From Phaeobacter italicus (GTDB lineage Bacteria; Pseudomonadota; Alphaproteobacteria; Rhodobacterales; Rhodobacteraceae), in assembly GCF_001258055.1 (NCBI RefSeq), contig NZ_CVRM01000031.1:186001-250000 (forward strand): 64,000 nt of DNA, given 5' to 3'. Made by a program: the position numbers and the translations under genes. Position 1 is the first letter of the stretch. Each line of letters begins with the position of its first letter. Positions 17,176 through 24,866 of the stretch are shown in pieces. The notes below the pieces were generated by a model. It had not been told where the DNA came from and made no database searches. It saw only the letters and a program-made list of their open reading frames with translations.

Positions 17176-17865
17176 TTAGGCCCAGACGCCGTTTGCTGCG
17201 GCGCGGATGTTGCGAATGTTCTCGCCGTAGGCCTCTGGGTTGTCGACAGAGCCCCCTTTGAAGACAGCGGAGCCTGCTACCAGAACGTCGGCACCGGCTT
17301 CGGCAACCAGCGGTGCGGTTTTCGGATCAACGCCACCGTCGATTTCAATGTGGATCGGTCGGTCGCCGATCATATCGCGCAGCGCACGGATCTTGCCGGT
17401 CATGTCGATGAATTTCTGACCACCAAATCCGGGGTTCACGGTCATCACGCAGATCAGATCGGTCAGGTCGAGAAGATGGGCAACTGCCTCGGCCGGGGTG
17501 CCGGGGTTGAGCGCAACGCCGGCCTTCATGCCAGCACCGCGGATGGCCTGCAGGGTGCGGTGAATATGCGGGCCTGCCTCTACATGGGCGGTCAGAACGT
17601 CAGCGCCTGCATCGGCGTAGGCGTCAATGTAGGGATCGACCGGGGCGATCATCAGGTGCACGTCCATAACGGTTTTCACATGCGGGCGGAACGCTTTCAC
17701 AGCCATCGGGCCAAATGTGAGGTTCGGCACAAAGTGCCCATCCATCACATCCACATGGACCCAGTCGGCCCCCTGGGCTTCGATGGCTTGGATTTCCTGG
17801 CCAAAGTTGGCGAAGTCGGCGGACAGGATTGAAGGCGCAATCTTGATCTGACGGTCGAAAGACAT
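17176..17865 (-). CDS. rpe: Ribulose-phosphate 3-epimerase
   Basis: The 229-residue TIM-barrel protein has every Rpe landmark: IAPSILSADFANFGQE at the start, WVHVDVMDGHFVPNLTFGP with metal-binding His and Asp residues, MTVNPGFGGQKFI for the phosphate and flexible loop, and HIEIDGGV with the second catalytic Asp. It interconverts ribulose 5-phosphate and xylulose 5-phosphate. AAGGAAA precedes the ATG. It is divergent from phnC. No special link to phosphonates is needed, though C-P lyase cycles carbon through ribose phosphates. Confidence 0.96.
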   Translation of the reverse strand: MSFDRQIKIAPSILSADFANFGQEIQAIEAQGADWVHVDVMDGHFVPNLTFGPMAVKAFRPHVKTVMDVHLMIAPVDPYIDAYADAGADVLTAHVEAGPHIHRTLQAIRGAGMKAGVALNPGTPAEAVAHLLDLTDLICVMTVNPGFGGQKFIDMTGKIRALRDMIGDRPIHIEIDGGVDPKTAPLVAEAGADVLVAGSAVFKGGSVDNPEAYGENIRNIRAAANGVWA

Positions 17866-17961
17866 TGCAGCGGTTTCCTTGGTTCAATGGAAGAGCGTCT
17901 TGGCGCCATATAGCGGCTTCGGCCCTGCGCGCCTAGGGGGGCAAGGCTGATCGGGCAAGGG

Positions 17962-17990
17962 GCGTTACAAAACTTTCACCGCCCTGACAC
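17962..17990 (+). promoter_or_regulatory. Pho box (three 7-bp repeats) upstream of phnC
   Basis: GCGTTAC at 17962, CTTTCAC at 17973 and CTGACAC at 17984 are spaced exactly 11 bases apart. This is the direct-repeat geometry bound by PhoB (consensus about CTGTCAC with 4-base spacers). It lies 54 bases ahead of the phnC start and faces it. No clear -10 is visible at the phoA-like distance. Phosphate-starvation control of phosphonate uptake is the expected biology. Confidence 0.72.
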
Positions 17991-18043
17991 AGAACCTTTG
18001 ATCCGCTGGCATATCCCCCTGTCCAAAGAGACGGGAGCCCGAC

Positions 18044-18862
18044 GTGCTGCGAATTGACAAACTGACCAAGAGATTCGGTGACAAGGTTGCGGTGGACACT
18101 GCGACGCTGGACATCGACAAGCCCTGCATGATCGGCATCATTGGCCGCTCTGGTGCTGGCAAATCCACCCTGCTTCGGATGATCAACCGACTGGGCGATG
18201 CCACTGAAGGCCGGATCCTGTTCGACGGTCGGGACGTCACCCAGTTGCGCGGCAAGGAAAAGCGGGCCTGGCAGTCTGAGTGCGCGATGATCTTTCAGCA
18301 GTTCAATCTGGTGCCGCGTATGGATGTTGTCTCCAACGTACTGCATGGCACGCTGAACCGGCGCTCGACACTTGCGACCCTCTTCAATCTTTACCCGATG
18401 GACGACATCCACCGCGCCATCGATATTCTCGATCGTCTCGGAATTGCCGAACACGCCGCAAAGCGGGCCGAGGCCTTGTCTGGCGGTCAACAGCAGCGTG
18501 TCGCGATTGCGCGGGCCCTGATGCAGGATCCATCAATCATTCTGGCGGATGAACCGATCGCCTCGCTTGATCCGATGAACGCCCAAACCGTGATGGAGGC
18601 CCTGCGCCGCATTCACGAAGAAGACGGCCGCACTGTCATTGCCAACCTTCATACGCTGGATACTGCCCGCCGTTACTGCGACCGGGTGGTCGGCATGCGC
18701 GACGGGCGGATCGTTTTTGATGGCTTGCCTGAGCAGCTGACCACCGGCGTTGCCCGCGAGATCTATGGCGCTGGAGCCGACTTCTCCGAGGCGGCGACGT
18801 CAACCGAAATTGAAACCCTGAACCGCACGCACCCACGCAAAGAGCCTGTTGCGGTTTTGTGA
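18044..18862 (+). CDS. phnC: Phosphonate ABC transporter ATP-binding protein
   Basis: The protein has 272 residues. Walker A is GRSGAGKST, the signature [15 protein letters not shown], and Walker B IILADEP with the H-loop His in [20 protein letters not shown] and [12 protein letters not shown] are characteristic of PhnC. It powers import of phosphonates (and possibly phosphate esters or phosphite) through PhnE. The GTG start follows ACGGGAG. It is first of four genes in the order C-D-E1-E2, downstream of a Pho box. A hairpin follows before phnD. Confidence 0.95.
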   Translation: MLRIDKLTKRFGDKVAVDTATLDIDKPCMIGIIGRSGAGKSTLLRMINRLGDATEGRILFDGRDVTQLRGKEKRAWQSECAMIFQQFNLVPRMDVVSNVLHGTLNRRSTLATLFNLYPMDDIHRAIDILDRLGIAEHAAKRAEALSGGQQQRVAIARALMQDPSIILADEPIASLDPMNAQTVMEALRRIHEEDGRTVIANLHTLDTARRYCDRVVGMRDGRIVFDGLPEQLTTGVAREIYGAGADFSEAATSTEIETLNRTHPRKEPVAVL

Positions 18863-18878
18863 GCCCTTTCCCACCACG

Positions 18879-18904
18879 CCCGGTCACGGTCGTGCCGGGA
18901 TTTT
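18879..18904 (+). terminator. Hairpin with short U-tract between phnC and phnD
   Basis: CCCGG-T-CACG pairs with CGTG-CCGGG (18879-18899, one bulged T) and is followed by ATTTT. It looks like a leaky intrinsic terminator or attenuator. It sits 20 bases ahead of the phnD start. Confidence 0.5.
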
Positions 18905-18923
18905 CAATCAGAGAGATGACATC

Positions 18924-19832
18924 ATGAAACGTCTGTTTGCTGCCATTCTGGCCACCACTGCGATGACTGCTCCGGCTGTTGCTGAGACCACCGAAATCAA
19001 GGAATTCCGCATCGGTATCCTTGGCGGCGAGAACGCCCAGGACCGTCTGAACAACAATGAATGTCTGCGCGAGCGCACTGAAGCGCTGCTGGGTGTCGAA
19101 ACCAAGCTGTTTGCTCCGGCTGACTACAACGGTGTCATCCAGGGTCTGCTTGGCGGCACCATCGACATGGCTTGGCTTGGCGCATCCGGTTACGCCAAAA
19201 CCTACCTGTCGGACCCCGAAGCGGTTGAGCCGATCCTCGTGAAGGTGAACAACGATGGCGGCTATGGCTACTACTCAGTTGGCTTTGCCCGCAAGGACAG
19301 CGGAATTACCTCTCTGGAAGATGTCAAAGGCAAAGTCTTTGGTTTCGGTGATCCGAATTCGACCTCCGGCTTCCTGATCCCCTCCATCGAAATTCCCAAC
19401 GCCATTGGCGCGACCATGACATCCGGTGATTACTTTGGTGAGGTGAAATTCACCGGTGGCCACGAACAGACGATTGTTGCTGTGAACAACGGTGACGTGG
19501 ACGCGGGTGTCACCTGGGCCGATGGTCTGGGCGAATGGGAAGATGGCTACAACTCGGGCGCGCTGCGCCGCGCGGTTGATGCCGGTCTCGTTGACATGAA
19601 CGACATGGTGCAGATCTGGCAGTCCAAGCCGATCCCCGAAGGTCCGGTTGTTCTGCGTCGCGATCTGCCCGAAGACGTCAAACTGAAGATGACCGGCCTG
19701 ATGGCGTCCTTGAAGTCCATGGATGCAGACTGCTTCTACGGTGTGGCCGCGGGCGAAGCGAAAGGTTTCATGCCGATCACCCACGACGCCTACGAAGTCA
19801 TCATCGAAGCGCGTAAGCTGAAGTCCAACTAA
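18924..19832 (+). CDS. phnD: Phosphonate ABC transporter periplasmic binding protein
   Basis: The 302-residue precursor has a clear signal peptide, MKRLFAAILATTAMTAPAVA, cleaved before ETTEIKEF. The mature protein follows the PhnD family: FRIGILGGENAQDRL, YNGVIQGLLGGTIDMAWLG with a ligand-contacting aromatic, and FGFGDPNSTSGFLIPS, whose Ser/Thr cluster binds the phosphonate group. It lies between hairpins on both sides. GAGAGATGACATC precedes the ATG, and the upstream in-frame ATG at 18849 is rejected because it would bury the signal peptide. Confidence 0.96.
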   Translation: MKRLFAAILATTAMTAPAVAETTEIKEFRIGILGGENAQDRLNNNECLRERTEALLGVETKLFAPADYNGVIQGLLGGTIDMAWLGASGYAKTYLSDPEAVEPILVKVNNDGGYGYYSVGFARKDSGITSLEDVKGKVFGFGDPNSTSGFLIPSIEIPNAIGATMTSGDYFGEVKFTGGHEQTIVAVNNGDVDAGVTWADGLGEWEDGYNSGALRRAVDAGLVDMNDMVQIWQSKPIPEGPVVLRRDLPEDVKLKMTGLMASLKSMDADCFYGVAAGEAKGFMPITHDAYEVIIEARKLKSN

Positions 19833-19849
19833 TTTTAGCACCAAGGCGT

Positions 19850-19888
19850 GCGGGGTTCGGAGCGTGAGTGCCGGACCCCGCCATTTTT
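19850..19888 (+). terminator. Intrinsic terminator or attenuator after phnD
   Basis: GCGGGGTTCGG (19850-19860) pairs with CCGGACCCCGC (19871-19881; ten pairs plus one G-U), followed by CATTTTT. This is the most terminator-like structure inside the uptake operon. It probably lets the binding protein be made in excess over the permeases. Confidence 0.68.
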
Positions 19889-19957
19889 CGACAGATCAGT
19901 TCCAAACCGCAGGTTCATCTGACGGCATTTGCCCAGATCCTGCCTGTCAGGGCTGAC

Positions 19958-20854
19958 ATGTCCAGCACGACGCAGGTTTCCCTCATGACAGATGTAAGTG
20001 CCGAGGCCCCGAATGTGGCCGATATCCGGGCAGACTACGCCGCGCTGATCCAGCGCAAGCGACTATATGGCGGGGCGCTGCTTGCAGTGTTCGTTGCCAT
20101 GATGGTGGCGGGCTTTCGTGTTGCAGATGATCGCAACGCAGGATCCTTCAGCGATGGGTTCACCCGGATCTTCGACTACCCCGGAGAAGTGCTGAGCGAG
20201 GCCACTGAAAAAGCGGCACAGCTGCCGGGCCATGTCATGACCTTCTTTCCAGCTTTGGTCGAGACGCTGAATATTGCAGCGGCGGCGACCCTGCTGGGGG
20301 CAATCGCAGGCACGGTTCTGTCGTTGCTTGCAACCCGTGGCCTGGCGCGCTGGCCGTCCCTTATTCCGCTGTTCCGCAGGGTGCTGGATATCTGCCGTGC
20401 CATTCCGGAGATCGTCATCGCGCTCGTGCTGATCTTCCTTCTCGGGGGAGGGCCGGTCCCGGCCATGATCGCCATTGCGATCCACACGGCTGGCGCTCTG
20501 GGCAAGCTCTTTTCCGAGGTGAACGAGAACGCGTCGTTGAAGCCGGTTGAGGGGCTGTCATCGGTTGGTGCCAGTTGGGCACAGCGTATGGTTTTGGGCG
20601 TCTTCCCGCAGGTTGGTCCGAACTACGTCAGCTACGCGCTCTTGCGGTTTGAGATCAACATCCGCGCCTCTGCGATCCTCGGCTTCGTGGGCGCGGGCGG
20701 CATCGGCTACGAGCTGCGCAATGCGATGTCCTGGGGGCAGGGCCGCTATGACGAGGCTGCGGCCATTTTCCTGCTTTTGTTCCTGACCATCGTTTTGGTC
20801 GATCAACTGTCCGGCAAACTGCGTGACCGGCTGACCTATGGAGCCCAGTCATGA
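19958..20854 (+). CDS. phnE: Phosphonate ABC transporter permease PhnE, first copy
   Basis: The protein has 298 residues with about six membrane segments. The binding-protein-dependent permease loop (EVNENASLKPVEGLSSVGASWAQR region, EAA-like) contacts PhnC, and GFVGAGGIGYELRNAMSW near the C-terminus is diagnostic of PhnE. Two starts are possible: ATG 19958 with AGGG five bases ahead (chosen) and ATG 19985 with a weaker site. It overlaps the second permease gene by four bases (ATGA), so the pair likely forms a heterodimeric channel. Confidence 0.93.
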   Translation: MSSTTQVSLMTDVSAEAPNVADIRADYAALIQRKRLYGGALLAVFVAMMVAGFRVADDRNAGSFSDGFTRIFDYPGEVLSEATEKAAQLPGHVMTFFPALVETLNIAAAATLLGAIAGTVLSLLATRGLARWPSLIPLFRRVLDICRAIPEIVIALVLIFLLGGGPVPAMIAIAIHTAGALGKLFSEVNENASLKPVEGLSSVGASWAQRMVLGVFPQVGPNYVSYALLRFEINIRASAILGFVGAGGIGYELRNAMSWGQGRYDEAAAIFLLLFLTIVLVDQLSGKLRDRLTYGAQS

Positions 20855-22227
20855 CCACTTTTGATACGTCCGTTCCGCCGACACTGCGCAAGCTGGACAT
20901 GGAACGGCTGTTCCTGCGCAAGCGATTGGTGAGCCTGGCCTTTCCGCTGATCATCCTGGCCTATCTGGTCTACGTCTTTTTTGCCTTTGACGTTCCGGGC
21001 CTTGCTGAGCGGCTGAACCCTCAGAACGCCCGCACCTTGGTGGCGGACAGCTACAGCTACAAGACCCACGTCACCAGGGACAATCGCAGCGGAGAGGTCA
21101 GTGTCGCCATCGAAGGTGAGCGCAAGGGCGCCTATCCGCAGGGTGAAGCACCGGAATGGGTCCAGCTGGCCACCGCGTCCTCAGATGTCACGATAATTGA
21201 TCTGGAGGACGGCTATGTGGTTCGTTTCGGATCTGAAACGGTTGAGTTTGACATCCCCGGCTATGGGACGATCCGTGCAACCCCCAGTCGGAGCGCGGGG
21301 GTTCAGGCAGAATTTCCCGCAGGCGATCTGCCGGATTGGATCAATGCCTCCAAGAACCGCCTTGCAATCACGACAGAGGCGGGTCGCCTGACTGTGACCC
21401 GCAACCGGGCCGAGGTCTTTCGCTACTTCGCAGGCTGGGAACTGTTCTTTTTCACGTTGGACAGCCCCTACCACGGTGTGGGTTTGGGCAAGCTGATGAC
21501 GTTGGCTGCGACCGGAGAAGCTGGCGCAATCTTCCACGACTTCTGGACCAACAAGATGTGGCGCCATCAGGACGTGGCCTGGGCAATTTTCGAAACCCTT
21601 CTGATGGCCTTTCTGGGCACAATGGGGGCTGGCATGATCGCCTTGCCTCTGGCCTTCGCGGCCACCCGTAACTTCATGCCGCTGCGCACCATCCGTTTTG
21701 CGACCCGGCGGCTGTTCGACTTTGTGCGCGGCGTCGACTCTCTGATCTGGACGGTTGTTCTGGCCCGCGCCTTTGGCCCCGGCCCGCTGACCGGCGCGCT
21801 GGCCATTCTGGTGACGGACACCGGCACCTTCGGCAAGATCTTCTCTGAGGCGTTGGAAAACGTCGACCAGAAGCAGATCGAAGGGGTGGCCTCTACCGGG
21901 GCAAAGCCCGCGCAACGCTATCGGTTTGGTGTCATCCCACAGATCACGCCAATTCTGCTGAGCCAGCTTCTCTACTTTCTCGAATCCAACACCCGGTCTG
22001 CCACCATTATCGGTGCCATCACGGGGGGCGGCATCGGTCTGCTGCTGACGCAGGCGATCATCACCCAGAAAGACTGGGAAGAAGTTGCTTACTACATTGT
22101 CCTGATCATTTTGATGGTCATGCTGATGGACTGGCTGTCTGGCTGGTTGCGCAGCCGCCTGATCAAGGGCGAGCAAGGCCGCAAGGGACGTAAAACCAAA
22201 TCGGGCAAAGCCCTACTGCTGCCCTGA
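20851..22227 (+). CDS. phnE: Phosphonate ABC transporter permease PhnE, second copy, with a large periplasmic insert
   Basis: The protein has 458 residues, well over the roughly 270 of a simple PhnE. After one N-terminal helix (about 28-48) comes a soluble stretch of about 150 residues with beta-rich sequence, such as SGEVSVAIEGERKG and VRFGSETVEFDI. The usual permease core follows from about residue 245. The core has the EAA loop (EALENVDQKQIEGVASTGAK) and AITGGGIGLLLTQAI. The insert should face the periplasm. A similar long second PhnE is known in other alphaproteobacteria. It is translationally coupled to the first copy. Confidence 0.92.
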   Translation: MTTFDTSVPPTLRKLDMERLFLRKRLVSLAFPLIILAYLVYVFFAFDVPGLAERLNPQNARTLVADSYSYKTHVTRDNRSGEVSVAIEGERKGAYPQGEAPEWVQLATASSDVTIIDLEDGYVVRFGSETVEFDIPGYGTIRATPSRSAGVQAEFPAGDLPDWINASKNRLAITTEAGRLTVTRNRAEVFRYFAGWELFFFTLDSPYHGVGLGKLMTLAATGEAGAIFHDFWTNKMWRHQDVAWAIFETLLMAFLGTMGAGMIALPLAFAATRNFMPLRTIRFATRRLFDFVRGVDSLIWTVVLARAFGPGPLTGALAILVTDTGTFGKIFSEALENVDQKQIEGVASTGAKPAQRYRFGVIPQITPILLSQLLYFLESNTRSATIIGAITGGGIGLLLTQAIITQKDWEEVAYYIVLIILMVMLMDWLSGWLRSRLIKGEQGRKGRKTKSGKALLLP

Positions 22228-22303
22228 TCCCACCTCGGTCCCGGACGGCTGGCGTATGTTTGCCAGCTGTCCGCTGTCCCCATGTCTGATGCGAGAACGT
22301 CCC

Positions 22304-22918
22304 ATGCCGCGCTTATCTGCCGATACTCCGGTGTTTCATCCAAACAGCCAGATCACCAACAGCGTGTTTGGTGCCTATGTCGAAATCGGTGCCGACACCC
22401 GCATTCTCAACAGCGAGTTCGGGGACTACAGCTATTGCGACAGGGGCTGTGATATTGCCAACGCCCGGATTGGAAAGTTCTCCAACATCGCAAGTGCAAC
22501 CCGGATCGGTGCGACCGATCATCCGCTGGAGAAGGCATCGCTGCACCATTTCCTCTACCGCTCATCCAGCTACTGGGATGATATCGAGGATGATGCAGAA
22601 TGGTTTCAGCACCGGGCCAGCAGGCTTGCGTACATAGGCCATGACACATGGATCGGTCACGGTGCACTGATAAAACCCGAGGTGACAATCGGCCATGGCG
22701 CCGTCGTCGCCTCTGGCAGTGTCGTGACCAAGGATGTCGCGCCCTATACCATTGTCGGTGGCAACACCGCCCGCCTCATCCGTCGCCGATATACCGATGT
22801 GGTCGCTGCAAGAATGATGGAGCTGGCATGGTGGGACTGGGACAATGACAGGATCAAGGCGGCAGTTCCGGATTTTCGCGCGTTGAGTGCAGAGGCATTC
22901 CTGGAAAAATACGCCTGA
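22304..22918 (+). CDS. Hexapeptide-repeat acyltransferase of phosphonate operons
   Basis: The protein has 204 residues. Left-handed beta-helix repeats ([LIV]-G-x-x-x-x) run from ITNSVFGAYVEIGADTRI through RIGKFSNIASATRIGA to AYIGHDTWIGHGALIKPEVTIGHGAVVASGSVVTKDV. The insert with TDHPLEKASLHHFLYR is typical of xenobiotic-type acetyltransferases. Members next to phn genes probably N-acetylate aminophosphonates, the job done by the unrelated GNAT enzyme PhnO in E. coli; that function is inferred. The ATG at 22304 is chosen for its match to the family start, though its ribosome site is weak. Confidence 0.86.
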   Translation: MPRLSADTPVFHPNSQITNSVFGAYVEIGADTRILNSEFGDYSYCDRGCDIANARIGKFSNIASATRIGATDHPLEKASLHHFLYRSSSYWDDIEDDAEWFQHRASRLAYIGHDTWIGHGALIKPEVTIGHGAVVASGSVVTKDVAPYTIVGGNTARLIRRRYTDVVAARMMELAWWDWDNDRIKAAVPDFRALSAEAFLEKYA

Positions 22919-22959
22919 GAGGGACACCCTGTTCGCCAGTTATGAGGGGGGATTGCAGT

Positions 22960-23682
22960 CTAGCCCAGATCACCGTCCTCACCGACAGTGAGGGTGACAC
23001 GATCGCCTGCAAACCATGTCCGGCCAAATTCGACAGGCACACCATCCGGATCAGCATTGACCCCTGTGGTCCGCAGGATGGGGCTGCCCTCTGATATCTG
23101 CAGATGCAGCGCCTGCGTCGCAGTAGCGAGCTTGGCGGTGATGCGGGTCTGTACGCGAGTGTAGTCCTCGACTCCGCATCTGCTTAGCGCTGCGGTCACG
23201 GATCGTGTCTCTGTCAGGGCGGCGGGCAGATCGGGAAACCGTTCTGCGGGGAATACGCTCTGAAACAGGGCGATTGGCTGATCGTCGGCCAGGGACAGCC
23301 CGTCGTAGACATGGACAAGCGCACCCGGATCCAGATCCAGGGCCTCGCCCTCTCGTGGACCCGCCGCACGGGTTTCCATAGACAGGATTTTCTTGGCGGG
23401 CGTGCGGCCAAGACGTCCGAGGTTCTGGTGAAACCTCACCCTTTTGCCGATCGGGTAGTCTGTGGGCCGCGAGGCCACAAACACGCCTGCACCCCTGCGC
23501 GCGTGCAACAGACCTTCTTCTGCCATCTCAGCCAGCGCTCTGCGGACCGTGTGGCGGTTGACACCAAAGCGACTGGCCAGCTGCGCCTCAGAAGGCAGCT
23601 TGTCCCCGGTCTGGTAGCGATGCTGCCCGATGTCGTCGGTCAGGGCGATGGCGATGGACTTCCAAACAGGGGTGCGGGCCAT
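22960..23682 (-). CDS. phnF: GntR/HutC-family regulator of phosphonate metabolism
   Basis: The protein has 240 residues. The winged-helix domain KLPSEAQLASRFGVNRHTVR (about 26-45) is followed by a UTRA ligand-binding domain that ends with GVPVEFGRTWFAGDRVTLTV. It is divergent from phnG, and an extended dyad at 23737-23769 is its likely operator. A Pho box overlaps its start codon, so phnF expression and PhoB binding may interfere. In related systems PhnF represses the C-P lyase genes, with an unknown or phosphonate-related signal. Confidence 0.9.
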   Translation of the reverse strand: MARTPVWKSIAIALTDDIGQHRYQTGDKLPSEAQLASRFGVNRHTVRRALAEMAEEGLLHARRGAGVFVASRPTDYPIGKRVRFHQNLGRLGRTPAKKILSMETRAAGPREGEALDLDPGALVHVYDGLSLADDQPIALFQSVFPAERFPDLPAALTETRSVTAALSRCGVEDYTRVQTRITAKLATATQALHLQISEGSPILRTTGVNADPDGVPVEFGRTWFAGDRVTLTVGEDGDLG

Positions 23683-23698
23683 GTCACGAAACTTTCAC
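23681..23698 (+). promoter_or_regulatory. Pho box facing phnG, overlapping the phnF start codon
   Basis: ATGTCAC (23681-23687) and CTTTCAC (23692-23698) are 11 bases apart with a GAAA spacer, matching the 18-bp Pho box. It faces the phnG-N operon, 93 bases ahead of phnG. The first two bases belong to the phnF ATG. No good -10 lies at the phoA spacing. Confidence 0.68.
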
Positions 23699-23736
23699 AA
23701 GGTAAGCGTTGCGCGGTCTTGGGAGACTCAGTTAAT

Positions 23737-23769
23737 ATTTGTCTAGTTGTATAGATCATGTAGACAAAT
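23737..23769. promoter_or_regulatory. Extended dyad between phnF and phnG, probable PhnF operator
   Basis: ATTTGTCTA (23737) and TAGACAAAT (23761) are perfect 9-base arms with a 15-base centre. Inside it, TCTA-GTTGTA-TAGA (23742-23755) is a second dyad. The TNTAGA half-sites fit GntR/HutC operators. It lies 21 bases ahead of phnG, where binding would block transcription. Confidence 0.6.
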
Positions 23770-23790
23770 CGGCCAAGAGGCTTTGAGAGT

Positions 23791-24267
23791 ATGACCAACG
23801 AAAATGACATGACGGCGAGCGGCGCCGAGCTGCGGCAAAGCCGCAAAAGCTGGATGAGCCTCCTCGCAACAGCGGATGAAGCGCGTCTGCGTGATCTCTG
23901 GGCGGGTTTTGACCGGAACCCCGATCACAGTTGGCTGCGGGCCCCAGAGGCGGGCGGCGTCATGGTGCGGGGACGAATGGGAGCTGCGGGCGCGCCATTC
24001 AATCTGGGTGAAATGACTGTAACCCGTTGCGCCTTGACCTTGGCCGACGGAACAGTTGGGCACGGTTATGTCCAAGGTCGCAGCAAGGCCAAGGCGGAAA
24101 TCGCCGCCAAGATCGACGCGATGATGCAGACCGATGCTGCAGATGACCTGCACCGGACCATTCTCGTGCCGCTCCTGAAAGCCAAGGAAGACCACCGGAT
24201 GCAGCGCGCCGCCAAAGCGGCTGCAACCAAGGTTGATTTTTTCACAATGGTGCGGGGAGAGGACTGA
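23791..24267 (+). CDS. phnG: C-P lyase core subunit PhnG
   Basis: The protein has 158 residues. It matches the PhnG family over most of its length: RKSWMSLLATADEARL, then GAPFNLGEMTVTRCALTLADGTVGHGYVQGRSKAKAE, which is highly conserved. PhnG is part of the PhnGHIJ core that, with PhnL, replaces adenine of ATP by alkylphosphonate. It is first of the co-directional set, with its stop overlapping the phnH start by one base (TGATG). Confidence 0.95.
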   Translation: MTNENDMTASGAELRQSRKSWMSLLATADEARLRDLWAGFDRNPDHSWLRAPEAGGVMVRGRMGAAGAPFNLGEMTVTRCALTLADGTVGHGYVQGRSKAKAEIAAKIDAMMQTDAADDLHRTILVPLLKAKEDHRMQRAAKAAATKVDFFTMVRGED

Positions 24268-24863
24268 TGACCGCGCAGACATCAAATTCGCATTTTTCAG
24301 GCGGCTTCCGTGATCCGGCCATTCAATCGTCCCACGTGTTTCGTGCTGCAATGACAGCAATGGCGCGCCCGGGTGAGATCAAACCGATCACGGGTGCGAC
24401 CCCGCCAGAGGGTTTGTCGATTGCGGCTGGTTGTCTTCTGCTGACGCTGTGTGACCCTGAAACCAGTCTCTATCTTGCGCCTGATGTCGATCATCCGGCC
24501 GTACGGGATTGGATCACCTTCCATACAGGCGCCCCATTTGTTCCTGCGCAAGATGCGGATTTTGCGGTTGGGGGATGGGCCGCGCTGACCCCGTTTGATC
24601 GCTTCCGCATCGGGACGTCCGAATATCCCGACCGCTCCGCCACACTGATCGTTGAACTGCCGTCCTTTGATGCCCCGAATGCCGAATTGAGCGGACCGGG
24701 CATCAAGACACGTGCCGAAATCACGCTGCCCGATATCGAAGTGCTGCAGGCCAATGCCGCGCTGTTTCCGCTGGGCTTTGACACCTATTTCACCGCCGCC
24801 AGTGACATCTGCGCGTTGCCACGGTCCAGCCGGATCGAACCGCTGCTCATGAAGGAGGGCTGA
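24267..24863 (+). CDS. phnH: C-P lyase core subunit PhnH
   Basis: The protein has 198 residues. Family landmarks are GGFRDPAIQSSHVFRAAMTAMARPG at the N-terminus, LTLCDPETSLYL, and GIKTRAEITLP. PhnH has a PLP-transferase-like fold but no bound PLP in E. coli, and is needed in the PhnGHIJ complex. It begins one base inside the phnG stop codon and is followed by phnI after three bases. Confidence 0.95.
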   Translation: MTAQTSNSHFSGGFRDPAIQSSHVFRAAMTAMARPGEIKPITGATPPEGLSIAAGCLLLTLCDPETSLYLAPDVDHPAVRDWITFHTGAPFVPAQDADFAVGGWAALTPFDRFRIGTSEYPDRSATLIVELPSFDAPNAELSGPGIKTRAEITLPDIEVLQANAALFPLGFDTYFTAASDICALPRSSRIEPLLMKEG

Positions 24864-24866
24864 GAG

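Noticed and set aside
21181-22176. Reverse-strand frame of about 330 codons inside phnE2
   Set aside because: It is rich in Gln, His and Arg with no hydrophobic or domain pattern, while the forward strand encodes a clear permease.
22304-22918. Calling the hexapeptide protein PhnO
   Set aside because: PhnO is a GNAT-fold acetyltransferase; this protein is a left-handed beta-helix enzyme. A similar role is possible, but not homology.
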